A stretch of DNA of 64,000 nt from Candidatus Sulfopaludibacter sp. SbA3 (lineage in GTDB: Bacteria; Acidobacteriota; Terriglobia; Bryobacterales; Bryobacteraceae): positions 1 to 64,000 of the forward strand of contig CAMDCN010000026.1 in the NCBI GenBank assembly GCA_945890485.1, read 5' to 3'. Positions 9,936 to 19,049 of the stretch are shown piece by piece (positions within the stretch are counted from its first letter, which is position 1; every line of letters begins with the position of its first letter). The notes under the pieces are model-generated. The model saw nothing but the letters and a program-made list of their open reading frames with translations. It was not told the origin of the DNA and ran no database searches. The position numbers and the translations under genes were made by a program.

Positions 9936-10334
9936 TTACGCCACGGGAGGAGGTCGCTGAAAACGGGCTGGAGAGTAGCCCGGCGTGGGACGCGTCCGCG
10001 GTTCGGGCGCCTCAATCGGCTCCATCACCACGGCCACGGGCAGAGGCCGCACCTGCGGCAGCTCCACCGAAAAACGAACCGACATCTGCACCGTCGGCAC
10101 CGTGCAACAGCTCCGGTCGCCGCACGAGCTTGCCGAGCGCATCACCGGCTCTTTGCTTTGCCGCTTGCAGCAGCTATGGGCGTTGGCCTTACGCCGGCAG
10201 CACTCCATGCCCTCCATACTGGGGCCGGACCATAGCGCCGCCAAGGGCATAGCCTGCAGAACCAGGAACAGCACGAGAACCACGCTGCCGCAGCAGCGCC
10301 GTCCGATCGAGCTGATAACCGGGCCCATTGCCAT
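9936..10334 (-). CDS. Small Cys-rich single-pass membrane/exported protein, unknown function
   Basis: A 132-residue protein I do not recognise. A hydrophobic segment (about residues 15-36) is followed by a short Cys/Met/His-rich region with paired cysteines at about 45-46, 55-56 and 76-77 (MEGMECCRRK, HSCCKRQ, SCGDRSCC), then a Pro-rich tail. The cysteine pairs and Met/His residues suggest binding of a soft metal such as copper, or disulfides after export. It is the first gene upstream of the TonB receptor, so it may act in the same uptake or resistance pathway. ATG at 10334 or 10328 are both possible starts. It lies divergent from the isomerase-like gene with about 47 bp between starts. Confidence 0.65.
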   Translation of the reverse strand: MAMGPVISSIGRRCCGSVVLVLFLVLQAMPLAALWSGPSMEGMECCRRKANAHSCCKRQSKEPVMRSASSCGDRSCCTVPTVQMSVRFSVELPQVRPLPVAVVMEPIEAPEPRTRPTPGYSPARFQRPPPVA

Positions 10335-10381
10335 TGATTCGAGGGTATCATAAGGCCAGAAACCGTAAGCCGAGATTGAAC

Positions 10382-11278
10382 ATGACGCGCCGCCACCTCC
10401 TCGCCACCCTCCCCGCCGCGGCCCTCGCGGCCTCCGCCTCCCCCATCCGCCTCGGCGGCCCCATTTTCCTGAAGTCCAACGACCCCGCCGAACTCGCCCG
10501 CGAACACCGGCGCCTCGGCTACGGCGCCGCCTACTGCCCCACCGTCCCTCTCGCCGACGCCGCCCGTGTCGAAAAGGCTTTCGCTGCGGAGAACGTCGTC
10601 ATCGCCGAAGTCGGCGCCTGGAAAAACATGCTCGACCCCGACCCCGCCGCCCGCGCCGCCAACCTCGCCTACGTCCAGGAACGCCTCGCCCTCGCCGAAG
10701 CCGTCGGCGCCCGCTGCTGCGTCGACATCGCCGGCTCCTTCAACCCAAAAGTCTGGTACGGCCCCCACAAAGACAACTTCTCCCCGCGCTTCTATGAAGC
10801 CACCGTCGAAAACGTCCGCAAAATTCTTGACGCCGTCAAACCCAAACGCACCAAGTTCGCCCTCGAAATCATGGGCTGGTCTGTCCCGGACTCCGCCGCC
10901 TCCTACCTCAAGCTGATTAAAGCCATCGACCGCCCCGGCTTCGCCGTCCATATCGACGTGTGCAACGCGGTCAACAGCCCGTCCCTCTTCTATAACAACG
11001 CCGCCCTCACCGAAGACCTCTTCAAGCAGTTGAGCCGCTGGATCGTCTCCTGTCATGCCAAGGACCTCGCCTTTGTCCCCGAAATGAACGTCCACTTCGT
11101 CGAAGTCATCCCCGGCCGCGGTGAGCTCGACTACCAGGCGTACCTCCGCGCCATCCAGCGCTACGCCCCGCAAGCCCCGCTCATGCTCGAACATCTCAAA
11201 GGCGCCGATGAGTATCTCGAAGGAGCCACGTACATCCGTAAAATGGCCGCCGCCGCCCAGGTTCCCATCACCGCATGA
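10382..11278 (+). CDS. Exported sugar phosphate isomerase/epimerase-like TIM-barrel protein
   Basis: A 298-residue protein of the xylose isomerase-like TIM-barrel family (AP endonuclease 2 fold). The ATG at 10382 is chosen because it gives a clean Tat/Sec-like signal (MTRRHLLATLPAAALAASAS); an earlier ATG would add an unlikely leader. Barrel and metal-site features include FALEIMGWSVPDS, FAVHIDVCNAVNSP, VSCHAKDLAF and LMLEHLKG, where the Glu, Asp, His and Glu residues would bind a divalent metal. The substrate is unknown; related acidobacterial and planctomycete proteins are thought to act on modified sugars. The stop overlaps the next start as ATGA. Confidence 0.85.
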   Translation: MTRRHLLATLPAAALAASASPIRLGGPIFLKSNDPAELAREHRRLGYGAAYCPTVPLADAARVEKAFAAENVVIAEVGAWKNMLDPDPAARAANLAYVQERLALAEAVGARCCVDIAGSFNPKVWYGPHKDNFSPRFYEATVENVRKILDAVKPKRTKFALEIMGWSVPDSAASYLKLIKAIDRPGFAVHIDVCNAVNSPSLFYNNAALTEDLFKQLSRWIVSCHAKDLAFVPEMNVHFVEVIPGRGELDYQAYLRAIQRYAPQAPLMLEHLKGADEYLEGATYIRKMAAAAQVPITA

Positions 11279-11853
11279 GCGTCGTCATTATGATGATCCT
11301 GGGCTGGATCGCCCTCACCGGCGCGCTGGCCCACTTGAATCTCCTCAGCGACTTCTCTCGCAACACCCCGGCGATCGGCTGGCTCATCCTCATCGCCATC
11401 GGAGTTACCACTGCGGTTACTGTCTCGCCCCTTTGTTCCGGCTTCGTCCGTACCGCTCCCATCGCCTGGCTCATCGGATTCCAGTCGTTCCGGATCATCG
11501 TCGAAGTGCTCCTCCACAGCGGCTACCTCTCCGGCATTGTTCCGGTTCAGATGACGTGGTCCGGACGCAACTTCGACATTCTCACCGGCGTCACGGCCAT
11601 CCCCTTGGCCTATCTCGCTGCCCGCGGCCAGCTCCCCCGTTGGGCCGCCATCGTTTGGAACCTCGCCGGTTTCGCTCTACTGATCAATATCATGACCGTC
11701 TCCATCCTCTCCACCCCTACGGTCTTCCGGATGTTCCACAACGAACCAGCCAACACCTTCATCGCCCAGTTCCCCTATATCTGGCTACCCACCGTCCTCG
11801 TTCCGGCAGCCTGGGCCGGCCATTTGCTTCTTTTCCGCCGCCTGCAGAGTTGA
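11275..11853 (+). CDS. Multi-pass membrane protein, unknown function
   Basis: A 192-residue hydrophobic protein with about six predicted transmembrane segments (for example residues 4-22, 34-52, 63-80, 105-118, 125-147 and 165-185). Its start overlaps the stop of the isomerase-like gene by four bases (ATGA), so the two are translationally coupled. No catalytic motif is evident. It looks like a small uncharacterised integral membrane family; function cannot be stated. Confidence 0.75.
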   Translation: MSVVIMMILGWIALTGALAHLNLLSDFSRNTPAIGWLILIAIGVTTAVTVSPLCSGFVRTAPIAWLIGFQSFRIIVEVLLHSGYLSGIVPVQMTWSGRNFDILTGVTAIPLAYLAARGQLPRWAAIVWNLAGFALLINIMTVSILSTPTVFRMFHNEPANTFIAQFPYIWLPTVLVPAAWAGHLLLFRRLQS

Positions 11854-11894
11854 CGGTCGCAGCCTGCCCGCCGCTGTGATATCGTTCCTCGCAC

Positions 11895-12659
11895 ATGCTC
11901 CGCCTGCTTTCGTGCCTCTTGCTTGCCTCCCTCGCCTTCGGCCAACTCATTCCTCTATGGCCCGACCGGCCCGACCAATCTGAGTCGTTTACCGGCCCCA
12001 ACGATACCGAACGCCGAATCCGCAAGATCACCAACCCCCTGCTCACTGTCCACGCCGCCCCGCAGCCCAACGGAACAGCCATCCTCATCGCACCCGGCGG
12101 AGGCTTCCGCCATCTCGCGATCGAGAAAGAGGGTCACGATGTCGCCCGGTGGCTAAACACCTTGGGCATCACCGCATTTGTGCTGCAGTACAGCGCTGGC
12201 GCAGACCCCTCTCGCGATGCCGTCATCGCCAAGTCCCTTGAGGACATCCGCCAGGCCATGCGCCTGCTCCGCCCGCGCGCCAAGGAGTTCCGCTTCGATC
12301 CGGAGCGCCTCGGCGTCATGGGCTTCTCCGCCGGCGGCTATCTCGCCGCCGACGTCGCCATGCGCTTCGACGCCTCTACGCGCCCCGCCTTCGTCATCCC
12401 CGTCTACGCCGCCGTCCCGCCTAACCTCTCCGTCCCCGCCGACGCCCCGCCCATGATCTTGCTGGCCGCCCACGATGATCCGCTCACCATCGGCCATACC
12501 ATCCCGCTCTACACCGCCTGGAACAAGGCCCAGCGCCCGGCCACCATGCACATCTACTCCACCGGCAAACACGGCTTCGGCTTCCGCCGGACCGGAGTCG
12601 CCGCCGACGTCTGGCCCGAGCACCTCGCCGCCTGGCTCCGCCTCATGAAGCTCCTCTAG
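11895..12659 (+). CDS. Secreted alpha/beta hydrolase (acetylxylan esterase-like)
   Basis: A 254-residue esterase/lipase of the alpha/beta hydrolase fold, exported by a signal peptide (residues 1-16, ending LAFG). The oxyanion region is APGGGFRHL, the nucleophile elbow GFSAGG with Ser145, the acid region [10 protein letters not shown], and the catalytic His in STGKHGFGF. This layout matches the acetyl-xylan esterase/XynB-like family that removes acetyl groups from plant polysaccharides; the exact substrate is inferred. It ends four bases inside the convergent SEC-C gene. Confidence 0.85.
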   Translation: MLRLLSCLLLASLAFGQLIPLWPDRPDQSESFTGPNDTERRIRKITNPLLTVHAAPQPNGTAILIAPGGGFRHLAIEKEGHDVARWLNTLGITAFVLQYSAGADPSRDAVIAKSLEDIRQAMRLLRPRAKEFRFDPERLGVMGFSAGGYLAADVAMRFDASTRPAFVIPVYAAVPPNLSVPADAPPMILLAAHDDPLTIGHTIPLYTAWNKAQRPATMHIYSTGKHGFGFRRTGVAADVWPEHLAAWLRLMKLL

Positions 12660-13894
12660 CGGCCCTCGTCCTTATCCAAGTGGCACTTCTTATACTTCTT
12701 GCCCGACCCGCACCAGCAAGGATCGTTCCGCCCGATCTTCGGCGTCATCCTCCGGAACGTATCCGTCACCGGTGGCGGCTCGAACAACTGCTCCAGTTGC
12801 TCCAGATCGGAGTCATCCTCTACTAACGCCCTCCCCACCAGCACCTGCTCCAAACTCCGCCGCCGGAAGTTCTCCGCCGTCTCCTTCTCGCCTTCGAACT
12901 CGTCCCCCATGCCCCGCAGCAGGTCGTACTCGTCCCGCTCCTCATCCTCCAGGTGCTCCTCGGCCACCTCGCGCAACGCAATCGCTGCCGCCCGCTCCCC
13001 CCGTTTCCGCAGCGCCCGCTCCAGCGTCAACGCCAACTCCCCGGCATCCACGTCCCCCGCAATCTCTAAGAACCCCTCGGCCAACCCCTTCAGCGCCTCT
13101 CCCACGCCCTCCCGCCGATCCAAACGGATCAGCACATCGACGGCCACCCGCCGCTCGCCCGCCGTACCTGTCTTCGCCGCCGCCATCGCGGCCAACGCCT
13201 CCGCCGGATATCGCTTCGCCAACTGCGTCAGCGCCCACTCAGCGTGTACGCCCAGTGGATCCTCCCAACCCGCCGCAATCTTAACCAGATCCGGCATTAT
13301 CGCGGCCTCGCCCACCGCCCCCTGCAACGCCACCAGCATGGCCACGTGGAGAGATCTCACCCCGGAGCCCTCACTCATTCCGTTCCGCACCGCCGACACT
13401 AGAACCGGCCGCAGCCCGGCCAAATTCTGGACAATCCGCGCCACCGTAATCGGCCGCATTCGCTGGCGAACCCCGGCCAGGAACTCTCGAAGGAACTCAA
13501 ACGGCTCCAGACGCCGTTCCTCCTCCACGGCAATCCCCACTTGGCTCCGCAGGTTGTCGGCCTCCTCTTCGAGCCGCTCCGGATCCCCCCAATCGCCCCG
13601 CCAATTCGGAAACGCCCGCGCCAGGCTCATCCGCTGCGCCTCGCCAATCGTCTCCTGTGCGAGCATCGCCTCCAGGCCCAGCGCCCGCAGTTGCATCCCC
13701 AGATCAGGCATCCCGCCCGTCTCATCGTTCACAGCCGCCAGCAGAAAGTAGCGATCGGGCCGCAACGGCTCCATTGCCAGCGCCTGCCACCCTATGTCCA
13801 TCGCCAATCGACCGTTGTCGGCCTGCAACGCCGCGCGGAATTCAGCGGTTACGCGGTCCGCCTCCGCCGTCAGCGCATCGTTCCAAAGAAGCAT
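12656..13894 (-). CDS. Helical-repeat protein with C-terminal SEC-C zinc motif
   Basis: A 412-residue cytoplasmic protein. The first 370 residues are alpha-helical and Leu/Ala/Glu rich, in a HEAT/TPR-like pattern. The C-terminus has a complete SEC-C motif, [19 protein letters not shown], whose CxC...CH residues bind zinc as at the end of SecA. SEC-C domains bind SecB or ribosomal protein L23 in some proteins, so a role near protein export or nascent chains is possible but unproven. The gene is alone on its strand between a convergent esterase and the upstream MFS gene. Confidence 0.8.
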   Translation of the reverse strand: MLLWNDALTAEADRVTAEFRAALQADNGRLAMDIGWQALAMEPLRPDRYFLLAAVNDETGGMPDLGMQLRALGLEAMLAQETIGEAQRMSLARAFPNWRGDWGDPERLEEEADNLRSQVGIAVEEERRLEPFEFLREFLAGVRQRMRPITVARIVQNLAGLRPVLVSAVRNGMSEGSGVRSLHVAMLVALQGAVGEAAIMPDLVKIAAGWEDPLGVHAEWALTQLAKRYPAEALAAMAAAKTGTAGERRVAVDVLIRLDRREGVGEALKGLAEGFLEIAGDVDAGELALTLERALRKRGERAAAIALREVAEEHLEDEERDEYDLLRGMGDEFEGEKETAENFRRRSLEQVLVGRALVEDDSDLEQLEQLFEPPPVTDTFRRMTPKIGRNDPCWCGSGKKYKKCHLDKDEGR

Positions 13895-13934
13895 CGGCCC
13901 ATTTTACCGGGCCGATGCCGATTCGGAAACTCCG

Positions 13935-15083
13935 TTACGCTTTCTTCAACATCGGGCGCAACGCCAGATTGATCACTACCATCAACGCGCTCACCGCCGG
14001 CAGCACCAGCAGCGCCGTTCCCAACTTCGCCGGATCATCGCCGCCCAGTGCGCCGATAATCTGCGAACTCACCGCCAACCCCACCCAACCGAACGTGATC
14101 ACAATGCCCATCGCCGTCGCCGTGCTCTTGGGGAACGCATCGCCCACCATGCCCAGCGTCGTCGGGAACACCGGCGCCATCGCGATGCCCGCCGCGAACA
14201 CGGCAATCCACGCAATCGTCGGATCCGAAGTGTTCAGCATCAGGTACGTGGTCAGCAGCATCAAGGCTGCGCTCGCCAGCGTCACCGTCGGCGCCGAGAT
14301 CTTGATCAGGATCCGCGAAACGACCACGCGGCCCACCAAGATACCGAAGGCAAAGCCACTACCCACAATGTTCTGCGCCTGGTTTTCGCTCAATCCTCGC
14401 GAGATCAGATACTTCGCCAACCAGTTCCACACGCCAATCTCAGCGGCCACGTATAGGAACAGAAACGCCGCCAGCAGCCATAGCGCCGGTTTGCCCAGCA
14501 TAGCGCCAGCGCCCTCAAACATCGGGGCGCCCGCACCCTTCGGCGCCGGCATCGGGGTCGTCAAATGCACGACAAAAGTGACCGCCGCCAAACCGGCCGC
14601 CAACCAGCACAGCATCTGTGCGTCGTTGTTCACCAGGTTAGCCGAGATCAACGGAGTCGCCATGCCGCCCAACCCGAAGAACAGGTTCAGGAAGTTCAAC
14701 GTCGAACTCCGCCGCTCCTCATTCACGTCGCCAGCCAGCGCATTCGCGGCCGTCACTAGAATGCCGCCGCCCAAACCCAAAACAAACACCCAACCCATCC
14801 GCTCGTTGTAGCTCGCCGTCCCCGGCAGCATGAACAACGAACCAGCAATCAACGCCAACGCGGCAACCAAGGCGATCTTTTTGCCCTGCTTATCGATAAT
14901 CGGACCCGCCGACAGCGAGGCGATAATCATACCGATCGCCTGCGCCAGCGCGATGTTTCCGCTCTCCTCCGGCGTCAGCTTAAACGACGCCAGCAACACG
15001 CCCAACATCGCCGCCACCACGCCATATACAAAAATGGCGAGGATCGCGGCAAATACGATCCGTCCCGAATTATTCTGTGCCAA
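13935..15083 (-). CDS. Major facilitator superfamily transporter
   Basis: A 382-residue integral membrane protein with about 12 hydrophobic segments and an MFS-type loop after the second helix (GPIIDKQGKKIALVAALAL). It belongs to the sugar/fucose-permease-like part of the MFS by general look. It starts 12 bp after the Gfo/Idh oxidoreductase stop, so the pair probably imports and oxidises or isomerises the same sugar-like compound. Substrate is not predictable from the sequence. Confidence 0.85.
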   Translation of the reverse strand: MAQNNSGRIVFAAILAIFVYGVVAAMLGVLLASFKLTPEESGNIALAQAIGMIIASLSAGPIIDKQGKKIALVAALALIAGSLFMLPGTASYNERMGWVFVLGLGGGILVTAANALAGDVNEERRSSTLNFLNLFFGLGGMATPLISANLVNNDAQMLCWLAAGLAAVTFVVHLTTPMPAPKGAGAPMFEGAGAMLGKPALWLLAAFLFLYVAAEIGVWNWLAKYLISRGLSENQAQNIVGSGFAFGILVGRVVVSRILIKISAPTVTLASAALMLLTTYLMLNTSDPTIAWIAVFAAGIAMAPVFPTTLGMVGDAFPKSTATAMGIVITFGWVGLAVSSQIIGALGGDDPAKLGTALLVLPAVSALMVVINLALRPMLKKA

Positions 15084-15095
15084 GTTGGTTTCCTT

Positions 15096-16361
15096 TTATG
15101 CGAACCGGTGCTTCTGGGTCTTCGTATCCCACAGCACTTTCTTCCCGCTACGGAACGACATCGTCGCCAAGTGGCCCGAAATCGCTGCCTGCTGCCCCAC
15201 TTCCACCGGCGCGATCACTTTCCCGTTCGTCTTGATCGCGTTGATCAGGTCCGCCACATGCGCCTGCACCGCTTTCAAGTCGTTCTGCGGCTTATCGTCG
15301 GTGAACTCCTGCCGCGCCGCCACATGCGCCGGGGCCTTGCCGCCAAACTTCTCCGTGTAGAACTTCAACTGCTGCCGGTTCGTCACTTCAATCGTGCCTT
15401 CGTTGCCCATGAACTGCTCGCCATAGCCATACTGCACGTTGCCGAAATAGCACGAGTAGTTGATGTGGAACTTGTCCGGGTACTCGTAAATCGCGCTCAG
15501 CGTATCCGGTACTTCGCGGTCGTCCGCGCCGTCCACCCAGCGATAAATGCCGCCGGAAGCCACACACGACAACGGCTCCGTTTTCCCGCACACGAAGTTC
15601 GTGATGTCCGTCTGGTGTACCAGCAAGTCGGTCGAAATGCCGCCCGAATAGTCCCAATAAAGCCGCCACTGGTAATACCGCTGCTTGTCGAACGGCCGCG
15701 CCTTCGCCGAACCCAGAAACCGCTTCCAATCCGTATTCTTCTCGTCCGCTTCGCCCGGAATCGCGTAACGCCATGCCGGATTGTCCGGCAACGAGTTCCG
15801 ATACCAGAACGCCCGGACATAGTGAACTTCGCCGATCATCCCCTTCGCCACCATCTCTTTCGCCTTGATATACAGCGAATTCGACCGGTTCTGGGTCCCG
15901 ACCTGCACAATCTTACCGGCCTTCTTGGCCTCTTTCACAATCTCGGCGCCCTCTTCGATGGTGTGCGCCAGCGGTTTTTCGAGGTAGATATGCTTCCCGG
16001 CCCGCAACGCCGCAATCGCCATCTCATGGTGCAGGTGCTCCGGAGTCGTGATGAAGACGACGTCAATCGACTTGTCCGCCAGCACGTCCTTGTAGTCGAC
16101 GTAGGTCTTCGGCGTGTTGCCGCCCTTCGTCTGGACCTGGTCTTTACCCTTGTTCTTATTGCCTTCGAAGGTATCGCAAACCGCGGTAACGACGACGCTC
16201 TCCGGCACCGCCGTGTACATCTGCGTCATCACGTGCATCCCGCGGCTGCCGGTGCCGATCCAGCCCACATTCAACTTTTCATTGGCGCCCAGCGCCGGCA
16301 ACACCGCCGGACCCGCGGCCAAAGCGCCCAGTAGCGCGCGTCGAGAAAGCTCTTTATCCAT
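15096..16361 (-). CDS. Tat-exported Gfo/Idh/MocA family oxidoreductase
   Basis: A 421-residue NAD(P)-dependent oxidoreductase. The N-terminus MDKELSRRALLGALAAG is a twin-arginine signal, as in many acidobacterial members. The Rossmann motif GWIGTGSRGMH follows at about residues 33-43, then the family's VFITTPEHLHHEMAIAALRA and the EKPLAHTIEEG motif with the catalytic lysine, and the C-terminal GFO_IDH_MocA domain with HQTDITNFV. These enzymes oxidise or rearrange sugars and inositols. It is first in a two-gene unit with an MFS transporter. Confidence 0.9.
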   Translation of the reverse strand: MDKELSRRALLGALAAGPAVLPALGANEKLNVGWIGTGSRGMHVMTQMYTAVPESVVVTAVCDTFEGNKNKGKDQVQTKGGNTPKTYVDYKDVLADKSIDVVFITTPEHLHHEMAIAALRAGKHIYLEKPLAHTIEEGAEIVKEAKKAGKIVQVGTQNRSNSLYIKAKEMVAKGMIGEVHYVRAFWYRNSLPDNPAWRYAIPGEADEKNTDWKRFLGSAKARPFDKQRYYQWRLYWDYSGGISTDLLVHQTDITNFVCGKTEPLSCVASGGIYRWVDGADDREVPDTLSAIYEYPDKFHINYSCYFGNVQYGYGEQFMGNEGTIEVTNRQQLKFYTEKFGGKAPAHVAARQEFTDDKPQNDLKAVQAHVADLINAIKTNGKVIAPVEVGQQAAISGHLATMSFRSGKKVLWDTKTQKHRFA

Positions 16362-16392
16362 ATCTGCTCCTTACGAATTCACCAGAATATCA

Positions 16393-19023
16393 TTAGCGCG
16401 AGTGCGCCACGCCACGAAACACGGCGTTCAAAAAGAAGACGTTCATCCCATCCATATAGCCACGAAAATTCGGATCGTTCGTAAATCCGATCACATGCCC
16501 CCGCCCCTCGCTCTGCACCATCACCAGCGGCTTAAACGCGAACTGCTTCCGGCTCTCCTCCCACAGGTAACCGCTCGCTAGCATCTGGTCCGCCCCGGCA
16601 AAGTACGCCGCGTTCGTCCCCGCGTTCAGCTTTAATGGGCTGAACACCGTCCGGCCCTGCAACAGCGCCGTCACCGTCGCGGGGACTCCCGCCGTCAGCC
16701 AGTGGTCGGGATCCGTCTTTGCCACCGCGAGAATCCCCTGCACCACGTCCAACTGGTCCTTCTCCGGCGAAATCGCCTGCAGAAAATCCGCCTCGCTCCC
16801 CAACACCTTCCCGGGCACCAGCCCGCCCGCATCCGGCTTCACCGGATCCACCTTCTTCTCAACGGCCATCTGCTCTCGCGCCGTCGCCAGCAATCCCACT
16901 TTCGGATCCGCCAGAAACTCGACGCCAGCCTCGATCCCAATCACCGTACCGCCGTTCGCCACCCACTCCTTGATACGACGGATCGCCCCCACGCCGAGCG
17001 CCGACGCGTAGTCCCCCGCCGCATCCGGCAGAATCAACACATCAAACTTGCTCAGGTCCGCCCCCGCCAACGAGGTCATCCGCACCGCCGTCACCGGATA
17101 CCCATACTGCCGCTCCAGCATCCACTTCGTCGCGCCCGCTGAGTTGGCCGAGACGGGCCGATCCCACGCGAGCGCAATCGACGGCTTCTTCATCACGTAG
17201 GACGACCGGCTGCCCAGATTGATCCCGCTCTCCACCCACGCCGAATCCGACGCCACGATCTCGGCAAACCCCTGCGATTTCGTCACCAGTTCATGCACGT
17301 TCGCCGGATTCTCCGCCACTTTGATCGCCAAAGTCCCGCGGTCGAACGTCCGCCCGTTCTGCACGAACGGCTTGTCCAACGAATGAACCTTCAATCCCGC
17401 CCGCAGCGCTGCCGTCAGAAACTGACCGGCCGCCTGCGTCCCCCACGGCACAAAATACGCCAACTGCGCATTCGCGGGCGCCGCTGGCTTCAGACGAGTG
17501 CCCGTAAACGGCGTCGATCCGCCCGGCAGACTGTTTACCGGGATCGACTCCACCCCGTACAGCAGCGGCAGGCTCCACGCGGTCACATCGTAGATCTCAT
17601 CGCCCATCTTCTTCTTCCGCCGCCGCTCCTGCTCCTTCAGGAAATCCGGCTCCATCTCGACCTTTTTGTCGAGCATCGTCCGGATCAATCGCTTCGCCGG
17701 CTGCGCCAGACTCACAAGATAGCTGCCATCCGGCGCACCCTGCGCCCCACTCGCCAGTTTCCCCACTTCCACGCCCTGCGTCACCAGCAACTCCGCCAAC
17801 TTGTCCGCCGCGCTGCCGTCCCCCTTTCGCGACAGAATGTACCCCTTCACCGGCTCGCTCTTGCCCTCCTCAATCGCGGTCTTCCGATAGGCCCAGAAGT
17901 TCTCGAGCAGCTGCGTCCGGTACATCGCCGCCGCCTCGCAGGTCGCCACCGACGTCACAAAATGCCGCTTCACACTCTCTTTGAACGTGTACGCCGACCC
18001 ATCCAGACGGTTATAAAGCATCCCCCGCACCGCCGCGTTCTCATACGTCATCGCGATCGTCCCGTGATACGCCGGCCACGCCGCCCCGTATCCCGGGAAA
18101 AAGGCATCGTACACCTCTCGTGTGAAGTAGCTGTACCCCATCTGGTCGAAATACTTCGCGTTATTCTTCCCGAACCAATCGAGCGATGTCTTCTGCTCTT
18201 TGGTCAGGTGGGGGTTGAACGGAATCGCCTCCGGTGCGAAGTAATAGGTAGATTCACTCCCCATTTCATGCAGATCCGCCGCCACCAGCGGGAACCACTC
18301 CAGCAGCATCCTGATCCGCCCCACCGTCTCCGGTTGCGTCAGGGCAAACCAATCCCGGTTCATGTCAAACAGGTAGTGGTTACTCCGCCCGCCGGGCCAA
18401 GGCTCGTTCCGCTCCGCCGCCACCACGCTTCCATCGGCTTCAATCCCATACGCCTGTTCGAAGTTATTCACAAAGCGGGTCCGCCCGTCCGGGTTCTGCA
18501 AAGGGTCAATCAGAATCACCGTATTCGCCAGGACGTCCGCCACCAGCTTCTGGTTCCGCGCCGCCAGCAGATGATAGGCCGTCAACATTGCCGCATCGGA
18601 CCCCGACAACTCATTCCCGTGAACCGTATAACCCAACCAGACCACCGCAGGCAGCCCAGCCATGATTCGCTTCGCCTCGGCCTCCGGCGTCTTTCGCGGA
18701 TCCGCCAATTTCTTAATGTCTGCTTGGATCGCCGCCATCCGCCGGTGGTTCGCCTCGCTGGCGATCACGGCGTAGATCAGCTTCCGCCCTTCCCAACTCT
18801 TGGCGTATTCATACACCTTCATCCGCCCGCCCGAAGCCGCCGCCAAAGCGTCAAAATACTGAACAATTTCCCCATGCGAAGCTAACTTCTCTCCCGCGCC
18901 GTATCCAAGTACCTTTTCAAAGGTCGGCACAGCGGGGTCGTATACCGTCCCTGGCCAAAACTCAAAGCGCGCCTGGGCTGACAGCGCCAAGGCTGTAACC
19001 AGAAAGACAAGTAGCTTACGCAT
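16393..19023 (-). CDS. Secreted M14 family zinc carboxypeptidase
   Basis: An 876-residue exported metallopeptidase (signal peptide 1-17). The zinc ligands HxxE are at His135/Glu138 in GYTVHGNELSG, with the third ligand in ADLHEMGSESTYY; the substrate-binding Arg is in NPDGRTRF and the catalytic Glu is likely in MTYENAAVRG. A long C-terminal extension of about 450 residues contains a glutamine-amidotransferase-like Rossmann segment (FDVLILPDAAGDYASALG), typical of large M14 proteins of this type. It should remove C-terminal residues from peptides in the periplasm or outside the cell. It is divergent from the pqaA-like gene. Confidence 0.9.
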   Translation of the reverse strand: MRKLLVFLVTALALSAQARFEFWPGTVYDPAVPTFEKVLGYGAGEKLASHGEIVQYFDALAAASGGRMKVYEYAKSWEGRKLIYAVIASEANHRRMAAIQADIKKLADPRKTPEAEAKRIMAGLPAVVWLGYTVHGNELSGSDAAMLTAYHLLAARNQKLVADVLANTVILIDPLQNPDGRTRFVNNFEQAYGIEADGSVVAAERNEPWPGGRSNHYLFDMNRDWFALTQPETVGRIRMLLEWFPLVAADLHEMGSESTYYFAPEAIPFNPHLTKEQKTSLDWFGKNNAKYFDQMGYSYFTREVYDAFFPGYGAAWPAYHGTIAMTYENAAVRGMLYNRLDGSAYTFKESVKRHFVTSVATCEAAAMYRTQLLENFWAYRKTAIEEGKSEPVKGYILSRKGDGSAADKLAELLVTQGVEVGKLASGAQGAPDGSYLVSLAQPAKRLIRTMLDKKVEMEPDFLKEQERRRKKKMGDEIYDVTAWSLPLLYGVESIPVNSLPGGSTPFTGTRLKPAAPANAQLAYFVPWGTQAAGQFLTAALRAGLKVHSLDKPFVQNGRTFDRGTLAIKVAENPANVHELVTKSQGFAEIVASDSAWVESGINLGSRSSYVMKKPSIALAWDRPVSANSAGATKWMLERQYGYPVTAVRMTSLAGADLSKFDVLILPDAAGDYASALGVGAIRRIKEWVANGGTVIGIEAGVEFLADPKVGLLATAREQMAVEKKVDPVKPDAGGLVPGKVLGSEADFLQAISPEKDQLDVVQGILAVAKTDPDHWLTAGVPATVTALLQGRTVFSPLKLNAGTNAAYFAGADQMLASGYLWEESRKQFAFKPLVMVQSEGRGHVIGFTNDPNFRGYMDGMNVFFLNAVFRGVAHSR

Positions 19024-19049
19024 ATTCCTCAGGATACGATTGTTCCCAT

